Source: Bactericera cockerelli (lineage: Eukaryota > Arthropoda > Insecta > Hemiptera > Triozidae). From it: DNA of 64,000 nucleotides. The translations under genes were made by a program, and so were the position numbers. Location: NCBI GenBank assembly GCA_024516035.1, contig CM044961.1:3214702-3278701 (forward strand). The letters run 5' to 3'. Below the pieces are notes generated by a model, which saw only the letters and a list, made by a program, of their open reading frames with translations, was not told the DNA's origin and did not search any database. This document shows positions 37,503 to 64,000 of the stretch, piece after piece (the first letter of the stretch is position 1; every line of letters begins with the position of its first letter).

Positions 37503-38080
37503 ATGCTGATTCTCATACCGCTGAGGCTGAGGAAGAGATTTGCAAAGTGTTACGTGTGGAGTGTGGTGCTGTATGGAGCAGAGACGTGGACGATGAGAAT
37601 GAAGGAAGAGAGATATCTGGAGAGCTTCGAGATGTGGGTGTGGAAAAGACAAGAAGGAATCAAGTGGTCAGATAAAGTCAGAAATGAAGATTTATTGAGA
37701 AGAGTTAGAGAGAAAAGAGAAATATTAATAATTAATTAATAACTTTTGCAAGCAAAAGTCGCAGTATATTTACACATAATGTAAAACAAACAAACATGTA
37801 CATAATAAAAAAGTTACTTTACATGAAAAAAAGAGAAATATTGAGAACCATTAAGAACAGAAGAAAAAGCTGGCTGGGTCACATCCTGAGGAGAGATTGT
37901 CTGCAGAGAATAATCATGGAAAAGGAAATCTGGAAGGAAGAAGATCAAGAGGAAGAAAGAATTCTTTCTTCTTGATGCTTTTTGACGAATTCTTGACGAA
38001 CATGCTGAATGGAAGAACATTTGAACAGATGAAGGAGGATGCCCAAGATCAAGTAAAGTGGAGAACGTCGAGTTGAAACT
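37503..38080 (+). pseudogene. RTE-like LINE reverse transcriptase remnant
   Basis: 37503-37722 encodes a C-terminal piece (WSVVLYGAETWTMRMKEERY, then ESFEMWVWKRQEGIKW). After an insert of about 110 bp flanked by AAGAGAAATATT on both sides (37716 and 37825), it continues with LRTIKNRRKSWLGHILRRDC. This is the end of an RTE-type transcriptase from a family other than the LINE at 10735. It sits in the gap between the two start codons. Confidence 0.85.
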
Positions 38081-38790
38081 GTTCAAGGACAGATCTACAT
38101 AATATATAATTATAGATTCTCAGTACTTCGCCACCCATATTAAATATTTTTTTTTTTTTTTTTAATTTTTACGGTCTAAAAAGGCAAGATACAGAATGAT
38201 ACCAAAAATGATTAATTATCTTGATATCATATCATGTCTATATTTAGCGTAATGCGCCTGTTTCACGGAAATCACGGAATTCCACAGCTTATGTATACTA
38301 TGGGGCTAGTATTATTGAAATAGCGCTTCTCACTTAGAAATTCTGCTTCTCTAGAGTACCATAATTTATTATTTTTTTTAATTACTTTTTTGTGTTGAGC
38401 AAATTCCAAGTTCCGATTAATGAAAATGAAGTGCCTTTTATTTTAAAGTTAATGAATTAATTATTTTATTGTAGTTAATTAAATTAATTAGCTTAAGGTT
38501 TTAATGAATTAATATGCAATATCCTGTCACATTATTTTGAAGTGCATTATGAACTAATTTTGTTTTCTTGCCTATTTCTCGCTTTGTCTTTTGAATGGCC
38601 CTGTGCTGTGTGAATTCTGTGGTATTCAATTGGTTTGATTACAAAATCTCATAGCAAGATGAATGATTTGCTCTTCTTGTGCAGTGAAGTGTTTCAAACT
38701 AAAATCCATGATCTAAATTCTTAACTGACACATATTATTTTGAATATTTAATGAATTTCAAGTGACTTAAATGTGAACATTTCGACAGTC

Positions 38791-56076
<17,286 letters not shown>

Positions 56077-56123
56077 TGAGTGGTGGGATAGAGTTGCTTT
56101 TGCTCCCCATTTATTTAATAGCT

Positions 56124-56169
56124 ATGTGAACCACCACACCAAGAGTACGCAGTGGGTGCGGCCCAACAA
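56124..56169 (+). repeat. Copy of the Smurf exon 5 3' end with donor
   Basis: TATGTGAACCACCACACC to CCCAACAA then GTGAGT, directly after the real exon; flanked by TTGCTCCCCATTTATTTAAT. Confidence 0.93.
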
Positions 56170-56179
56170 GTGAGTGGGG

Positions 56180-56519
56180 GGATAGAGTTGCTTTTGCTCC
56201 CCATTTATTTCATAATAATGATAATAATAATAATAATTGCTCCCCATTTATTTAATAATAATGCTAATTGCTCCCCATTTATTTAATAATAATTGTGGGG
56301 GACAGCCCACAAGGTTCGATAGGAGAGAAGAGAAAATGAGGGCTCACTCACCTCGTTTTTGGTCCTTCGGGCCGGATGTGAACCAGCGGCCTATGGAACA
56401 ATAATAATGCCAATTGCTCCCCATTTATTTAATAATGATAAGAATGCTAATTGCTCCCCATTTATTTAATAATAATAATAATAATGCTAATCGCTCCCCA
56501 TTTATTTAATAATAATAAA
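56180..56519. repeat. Minisatellite TTGCTCCCCATTTATTTAATAAT, left part
   Basis: Units of about 30-37 bp with varying AAT runs, starting from the exon 5 donor flank. A 90-bp segment at about 56296-56400 interrupts it. Split from the part at 59300 by the foldback. Confidence 0.88.
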
Positions 56520-57099
56520 CAGGGTGTCTACTGGTCAGGGAAATCCTGGAAAACCTGGAATTGTCAGGGAATTTTTCGAGACCAAAAAAGTCAGGGAAAA
56601 GTCAGGGAATTTTGTGAAAAAACACCATAAGTCAGGGAATTTTGGGAAAAACACGAAAAGTCAGGGAATTTTTTTTTCAAGATCCAATTTTGTCATGAAA
56701 ATGATATAAAAAAAAAATCGCCTGCGGCGCCACTGTAATCCAGGCATTGTGATAATACTTCTTTGTAAAGAAACACAAAACACTCTGAACCACTTTTTGA
56801 TAAGATTAACAAAATTTTAGCAGGTTTTTTTTTTCAGGGTGTTCCCTGAAAGTTCTTCAATTTTCTTTAGGGTTCCTATTTGTGTGTTGATTTATTACAT
56901 TTAGTTTTAACTTTCCTTATCCTATAATCAGGAAAGTATTGTATTCGGCGAAATTTTAAAAAAATATAAGAATATAATTTGTGTATTTCTTTTTTTATCA
57001 TTCCTAACACTTTCTTGGTAGGAGCTACTGTTAGCGAACTTTTATCAAATTTACGAGAAAAGAATTGGTGATTTCTTAGCAATAAGGTAAGAAAAGTCA

Positions 57100-57405
57100 G
57101 TAGTCACTGTGGCAGAGCGAGTTAGCGCGCTAGGCATTGCACACATGGTGACCTGGGTTCGATTCCCAGCGGGGGAGGATTTTTTCTGCTCTGTACTTGG
57201 ATGTTCGGGGTCCACTCATACCTCGTGAGGAAAAATGAGTAGTTACTTGTATGAGTAACGACCAGTGGCGGCATTACCAGAGTAAAAAGAAATTAATGTA
57301 ATAGAATAATTCGAAATGTAAAGGAGGCTCTTAGTAATGCTGCGCTACCCACAAAAATTGTGAAGAGGCCTTGTGCTTCACCACAAAGAAATTCGTACAT
57401 ACATA
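57100..57405 (+). mobile_element. SINE-E copy, full length
   Basis: CACTGTGGCAGAGCGAGTTA to CCACAAAGAAATTCGTACAT. Confidence 0.9.
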
Positions 57406-57715
57406 CAGGTAAGAAAAGTCTTGTGGTGATCACACTAGATTTTTTTTTTTGAAAAAAAAAGCAAGGAGCTAAACATGTTTTCTAAAAGCAAGGAGCTAAA
57501 CACGTTTTCTAAAAATATGACATGTCTAATTTGCATATTTACTATTATTTTAATATGCATTACCTATTGTGTACTAATAATCAAATAGTACATGAGTAAG
57601 CAATTTGTACATAATATCCACCTATTCGATATCCTGCTGATGTCTCTTCCCCAGTAGGTACTAAATGTTGATATCGTAGAACGTACCAGAAAACTCATTT
57701 AATTGATTTAAAAAA

Positions 57716-57865
57716 AATGTTTGGTTGGGTGGCGTGGCGGTGGGCTTGCAAAAAAAAAAAAAAAAAAAAAAAAATAGAAGGCAGATTGACGTCTTATACA
57801 GTTTGTTTGGTTGGGTGGCGTGGCGGTGGGCTTGCAAAAAAAAAAAAAAAAAAAAAATAGAAGGC
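57716..57865. repeat. Tandem pair with poly-A
   Basis: GTTTGGTTGGGTGGCGTGGC then GGTGGGCTTGC and an A-run, twice (57719 and 57803), each followed by TAGAAGGCAG. Confidence 0.85.
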
Positions 57866-59180
57866 AGTATGTCTCAGAAGTCCTAGCGGAGGCCCTGTAA
57901 CTTTTGAATGGCTGGGAATTTTGAAATTCTGTTTTTTTCTAGACATAGGAAAAGGCCCATGGCAAATCTGATGGTGATGTTAAAATTCAGGTTCGATCCT
58001 CGGAAGAGACATTTTTTGATAAGAAATGGCCATTTCTCTCGAAATTTAAATGAGAAGGTATACTTTGGGTTTCATATTATTAATCTACTGGCCATAACAG
58101 GTAATTATACAAAGTTTCATTTTTCTGCCATAACCAGGGGCGGAGGTATGGAGGCTGAAAGTTGAAAATTCAGATACCACATTGATTGGCAATGTGGGAT
58201 CTATTGCTCACAAAATGGGTTTAAAAGGATAGAAGAAGTGTCTTTGAAGTAACAAAACAATGAAAACACCAATATCTGTATCACCATTCAATCAGTGGCG
58301 AAGTAAAAAAATAACCAGATTGTGATTTTTTTCCAACATGAAGGTTCGGTCTCCAAGTTGGAAGTCGACAACACTACATTGCACTTACCTTTCATCAGCG
58401 ATGGGAATTAATATTTTTTTGTTTTTTTTTTTTAATTTATTTTTTTGGGTATCATTTTCTTGTATTTCTTATGATAATAATGATGAAGCTCTTATTCACA
58501 TTTAGCGTAGTTTTTCTTCTCAACATGACAATTCTTAAGAGTCGAACCGGATTCATACGGAAACATGCATTATTATCTAATAAAATTAATGAAATAGTAC
58601 ATATTGATATTTTTTCATCAAGCCAATGAACTCAGAAGCTTGTAAACTCAAAAACTGAAAACTTATCTACCTACATGGTAAATATTTTAGTTGAGATATT
58701 TGTGCAGTAGGTAAACTCGAAATCATAATCTTCAACATAATGATTTTTTACTCCGACACTGATTGAAGGATGATACATATTGGCGTTTTCATTGTTTTGG
58801 TGCTTAAAAGAACGATTTTAAAAAACATTTTGTGAGCAATAGATCCCACATTGCCAATCCATGTGATATCTGAATTTTCAACTTTCAGCCTCCATACCTC
58901 TGCCCCTGATTATGGCAGAAAAATGAAACTTTGTATAATTACCTGTTATGGTCAGTAGATTAATAATATGAAACCCAAAGTATACCTTCTCATTTAAATT
59001 TCGAGAGAAATGGCCATTTTTTATCAAAAAATGTCACTTCCGGGGGTCGAACCTGAATTTTAACATCACCATCAGATTTGCCATGGTCTTTTTCCTATGT
59101 TTATAAAAAAACAGAATTTCAAAATTCCCAGTCGTTCAAAAGTTACAGGGCCTCCGCTAGGACTTCTGAGACATACTGTA
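57866..59180. mobile_element. Foldback element with about 350-bp inverted arms
   Basis: CAGTATGTCTCAGAAGTCCT at the left and AGGACTTCTGAGACATACTG at the right. Arms 57866-58225 and 58826-59180 match closely (CAAATCTGATGGTGATGTT, CAATGTGGGATCTATTGCTC). The 600-bp loop is AT-rich with no recognisable protein. Confidence 0.85.
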
Positions 59181-59300
59181 TAATATACAATTATACATAT
59201 AATGTCTCCTTAAAAAAGTAGACTGGAGAAACTGGAAAAATGGTCTGGAAAACCTGGAAAAGTCAGGGAATTTTACTTTGACCATTTAGTAGACACCCTG

Positions 59301-59560
59301 TAAAGCTAATTGCTCCCCATTTATTTAATAATAATAATAATGCGAATCGCTCCCCATTTATTTAATAATAATAATGCTAATTGCTCCTCATTTATTTAAT
59401 AATAATTCTAATTGCTCCCCATTTATTTAATAATAATAATAATTGCTCCCCATTTATTTAATAATAATTCTAATTGCTCCCCATTTATTTAATAATAATA
59501 ATAATAATGCTAATCGCTCCCCATTTATTTAATTTTAATTAATTAATCTTTAGGTGCTCA
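59301..59560. repeat. Minisatellite TTGCTCCCCATTTATTTAATAAT, middle part
   Basis: Seven or so units directly after the transposon, ending at about 59530. Confidence 0.88.
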
Positions 59561-60743
<1,183 letters not shown>

Positions 60744-61160
60744 GAGTGGTGGGATAGAGTTGCTTTTGCTCCCCATTTATTTAATAATAATGCTAATTGC
60801 TCCTCATTTATTTAATAATAATTCTAGTTGCTTCCCATTTATTTAAAAATAATAATAATTGCTCCCCATTTATTTAATAATAATTCTAATTGCTCCCCAT
60901 TTTTTTAATAATAATAATGCTAATTGCTCCCCATTTATTTAATAATAATAATAATGCTAATTGCTCCCCATTTATTTAATAATAATAATAATAATGCTAA
61001 TTGCTCCCCATTTATTTAATAATAATGCTAATTGCTCCCCATTTATTTAATAATAATAATGCTAATTGCTCCCCATTTACTTAATAATAATAATAATGCT
61101 AATTGCTCCCCATTTATTTAATAATAATAATGCTAATTGCTCCCCATTTATTCAATGGTA
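60744..61160. repeat. Minisatellite TTGCTCCCCATTTATTTAATAAT, right part
   Basis: About eleven units with GCTAATTG or TCTAATTG between AAT runs and CTCCCCATTT. Confidence 0.9.
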
Positions 61161-61496
61161 ATGGTAATGGTGCTCAAAGGCACTTCTATTTACGGAAAGA
61201 GTCCATATAAACATGTAACAAATAACGAAAGTTAAAAAAATAAAATACTATTCAAAATTAGAAAATAACCTTTCAAAATATGGGTGCTAAAATATGACAA
61301 AATACAAAGTAATAATTCTAGCATTAAATATCAGAAAAAAGTCAAAAATAAAAATACTAGACATTATAAGATTCAAAATTAGGGTAATAAAATGAGACAA
61401 GAAAGTGAATTGCTCCCCATTTATTTAATAATAATAACTATACTAATAAAATCCCACGACACAAGGACCATAGATGACGACAGCCAAAAGAAACCA
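61161..61496. other. Smurf intron 5, AT-rich
   Basis: 61170-61260 (GGTGCTCAAAGGCACTT, GGAAAGAGTCC.ATATAAAC) repeats 59553-59615 with divergence. No gene. Confidence 0.5.
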
Positions 61497-61665
61497 AAAG
61501 GTTATTGCCTAAGGCAATAACCCCGCCCTTTAGTTAGGACATATATTATGTATATATTTATTTATTTTTTCTTTATTTATTGTTGCTTGTTATATTGTAC
61601 ATTGTATTGTCGTTTGTAATTATTTGTATTATATATGTCCTATTACCTAATAAAGTGTAAATAAA
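61497..61665 (+). repeat. Dispersed repeat H variant
   Basis: GGTTATTGCCTAAGGCAATA, CCCCGCCCTTTAGTTAGGAC, an AT-rich stretch, TACCTAATAAAGTG. Confidence 0.78.
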
Positions 61666-61729
61666 TAAAGAAACTAGCATAAGTTCAGTTAAAAATATTA
61701 TGAATTATGTTAACTGTCATTGTTATATA

Positions 61730-63380
61730 CAGGGTGTCCCACCAAACTTGGACACCTCAAATTACTCGGCCCCTGAAAGAGTTTTTGAAAAATAAAAAAT
61801 CCTAGGGTACATGGTCTAATTATGCGGTTTCAGTCATGAAATTTTTTTTATACAGGGTGTTTCAAAAGTCAGAAATTGAGGTGTCAACTTTCGATTTTTA
61901 AATGGATCGACCTGAATTTTATTTGATAATTTTACTTCTAATTGGTTCCTGAGTACTTTTTTAAACAAAAATTTTACATACAGGGTGGTTTTTTTTCGAC
62001 CAATTTTTTTTCTAAATCTCGAATAACTCAAGTTTGTTTAATTTTTTCGATAACAAGAATAGAAAGTGTTTGTGTAATGAAAACACGCACTTTCAATTGG
62101 CATCAAATTTTTTTATACAGGGTGGTTCACAAGTGAAATAATGACTTGATTTTTTTTAAAACTGAGTTTTTTTAATATTTTATTTGAGATTAATAATTCT
62201 AACCTAATTTTACACATTTTTTGTTAGTCATATCGAAAAACAAAACTAAAGTGTTGTACAGGGTGAGACATAATTTTTTTGTAACACCCTGTATATGGGC
62301 AGTTGAAGAGACATAAAATTAAATAGAAAGACTAAATGTGCAAGAAAAACTTCGATTTTTAATTATATAAAAAAGTTATGGTGTTTTAACTAATATTGTC
62401 ACATGGACCACCCTGTAGCTATTTTCTTAAAACATCATATGGGTAGTCGAAATTGTCTAAAATTCAACGAGGAGTCCAAATGTGAAAGAAAAAAATGAAT
62501 TCAAAAAGCCATTTTCAATTTTGTGTCCACACCTACCTACTTTTTATTTCTAGTTTTAAAATCATTCAGTGTGTACACCAAATTGAAAATGGCTTCAAAA
62601 TTCGTGTTTTTTAATTGTTTTTCCCCACGATTCGAAGTCTTCGTTGAATTTTATACAACCTCGAGTACCCACATGATAGCTTAAGAGAATATCTACAGGG
62701 TGGTCTATGCGACAATATTAGTTAAAACACCCTAACTTTTTGATATCATTAAAAATCAAAGTTTTTCTTGCACATTTAGTTTTTATATTTAATTTTACGT
62801 CTCTTTGACTGCCCATATACAGGGTGTCACAAAAAAATTATGTCTCACCCTGTACAACTTTTTAGTTTTGTTTTTCGATATGACTAACAAAAAATATGTA
62901 AAATTAGGTTAGAATTATTAACCCCAAATAAAATATTAAAAAAACTTAGTTTAAAAAAAAAATCAAGTCATTATTTCACTTGTGAACCACCCTGTATAAA
63001 AAAATCTGATGCCAATTGAAAGTGCGTGTTTTCATTACACAAACACATTCTATTCTTGTTATCGAAAAAATTAAACAAACTTGAGTTATTCGAGATTTAG
63101 AAAAAAAATTGGTCGAAAAAAAACCACAATGTATGTAAAATTTTTGTTTAAAAAAGTACTCAGGAACCATTTAGAAGTAAAATTATCAAAAAACATTCAG
63201 GTCGATCTATTTAAAAATCGAAAGTTGACACCTCAATTTCTGACTTTTGACACCCTGTATAAAAAAAAATTCATGACTGAAACCGCATAATTAGATCATG
63301 TACCCTAGGATTTTTTATTTTTCAAAAACTCTTTCAGGGGTCGAGTAATTTGAGGTGTCCAAGTTTGGTGGGACACCCTG
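61730..63380. mobile_element. 1651-bp near-perfect palindrome with mariner-like tips
   Basis: CAGGGTGTCCCACC (61730) and GGTGGGACACCCTG (63380), TA on both sides. Arms of about 800 bp (61730-62530 and 62590-63380) are near-identical inverted copies; the loop is about 60 bp. The motif TACAGGGTG occurs at 61728, 61851, 61979, 62116 and 62257 in one direction and CACCCTGTA near 62285 and 62410 in the other, and is mirrored in the right arm. No protein. A copy of the flanking sequence without the element is at 32225-32405. Confidence 0.93.
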
Positions 63381-63435
63381 TATATTTGAACCATTTACTT
63401 GTCATGTATTAAAAAAAAATAAAAAAAAATAATAA

Positions 63436-63582
63436 CCGACCTCAGCAGCTTGATCGATAAGGCGGCGGACTTGTAACCTGGAAGTCGGTGGTTCAAGTCC
63501 CGGTGTCAGCTTAGATTTAGTAAAGCGAGTTTGAGTAGTTGTGATATCACGAAAGTGATTAACACAAATATGATAACTAGAA
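63436..63582 (+). mobile_element. SINE-D copy
   Basis: CGACCTCAGCAGCTTGATCG to GTGATTAACACAAATATGAT. Confidence 0.9.
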
Positions 63583-63774
63583 TAATACCTACTAATAAAA
63601 AATATAACTAATTTTAATTTAATTTCTTCATTTATTTGAGTGAATATAAAAAAAAACTGTTTAAACATCCCAAAAGGACTTTCACACACGTATGAACTGC
63701 CGAAAATCAATGTCATCTTCTGCCCAAGAAGCCTTAGGTTTGGGAAACGTTCTTTATCGACTAATAAAATAATA
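63583..63774. other. Anonymous DNA
   Basis: Nothing recognised; part of a 140-aa minus frame that mostly runs through the SINE-D. Confidence 0.45.
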
Positions 63775-63987
63775 ACAATACTCTTTACTGGAAGGTAACC
63801 ACTAGGCAAGGTTAAAATGCTCAAAGCATTTTCTTACCACCTTACCCTCAGAGTCTTATTATTATGTGGTGACAAACTCAAATGAATGAGGAAAAATTGT
63901 TGCACTTTGTGGGATTCAAACCAACGGATCCCTACGCTACCTGGATTACCAAACTAGCGCGTTAACCACTTGACTACCAGTGCACGT
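63775..63987 (-). mobile_element. SINE-B copy
   Basis: ACTCTTTACTGGAAGGTAAC to CACTTGACTACCAGTGCAC, minus. Confidence 0.88.
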
Positions 63988-64000
63988 TAACAATAACTAC

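Larger units (their letters stand above)
37176..38790. promoter_or_regulatory. Shared intergenic region of CLEC16A and Smurf
   Basis: 1615 bp between two divergent start codons, so both promoters and 5' untranslated regions should lie here. 37176-37500 is the only part that looks unique near CLEC16A; 37503-38080 is a LINE remnant; 38100-38790 is AT-rich and anonymous. No TATA box is convincing. Transcription starts cannot be placed from sequence alone. Confidence 0.65.
56520..59300. mobile_element. DNA transposon with CAGGGTGTCTACT ends, holding a nested foldback
   Basis: Tips CAGGGTGTCTACT (56520) and AGTAGACACCCTG (59300) are inverted; the subterminal TCAGGGAATTTT is repeated several times at both ends. 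No transposase recognised; superfamily unresolved (possible TAAA flank duplication). It is inserted in the exon 5 donor-flank minisatellite, since the same unit resumes at 59301. A SINE-E (57100-57405) and an inner foldback lie inside. Confidence 0.78.

Noticed and set aside
63402..63824. 140-codon minus frame at the right end
   Set aside because: Mostly SINE-D antisense plus SINE-B; no protein features.

Overview
Organism and content. The window is nuclear DNA of an animal, almost certainly an arthropod and most likely an insect. It holds spliced genes with GT-AG introns, several tRNA- and 5S-headed SINEs, an RTE-like LINE, a BEL/Pao element, a Helitron and mariner-type elements. The order is not demonstrable; a large-genome hemipteran is a guess. 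Two conserved protein genes occupy most of the window, head to head. | Genes. On the minus strand CLEC16A (Drosophila ema) runs from a start codon at 37175 to at least 10191. I could place 15 coding exons, all phase-compatible (2422 coding bases, about 807 codons). Its serine/proline-rich C-terminal end was not found and probably lies left of the window. On the plus strand Smurf (C2-WW-HECT E3 ubiquitin ligase) starts at 38791 and has five coding exons here (C2 domain and the first WW domain, to 56075). The other WW domains and the HECT domain lie right of the window. The start codons are 1.6 kb apart, so the promoter region is probably shared. Both products restrain BMP signalling in flies: CLEC16A/Ema through endosome maturation, Smurf through ubiquitylation. 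| Main oddity. Many splice junctions in both genes are repeated. A short piece with the intron edge, the splice site and the adjoining part of the exon has been copied in tandem into the neighbouring intron. CLEC16A shows this at exon 7 (acceptor), 10 (acceptor minisatellite), 11 (donor, ten extra copies), 12 (acceptor, three extra), 13 (acceptor, about seven; donor, several). Smurf shows it at exon 4 (donor, three to four extra), 5 (acceptor, eight extra) and 5 (donor, six extra). Several arrays carry the motif GGGTTGGGTGGAAGAG or abut the same dispersed repeat. Smurf exon 5 also has a one-base frame break that an upstream array copy could bypass. | Layout. 1-2165: dimeric satellite of about 290 bp, cut by a SINE. 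2166-7630: SINEs and anonymous AT-rich DNA. 7631-10120: mariner-type foldback with a transposase remnant. 10191-37175: CLEC16A, with a full-length RTE-like LINE (10735-14045), a deleted BEL/Pao element with intact LTRs (18074-21316) and a Helitron (27983-28216) in its introns. 37176-38790: intergenic promoter region with a LINE remnant. 38791-61200: Smurf 5' part, with a 52-bp minisatellite (46836-47710), hAT-type MITEs and a nested foldback (56520-59300). 61730-63380: near-perfect 1.65-kb palindrome, followed by SINEs to the end. SINE labels A to H used below are mine.
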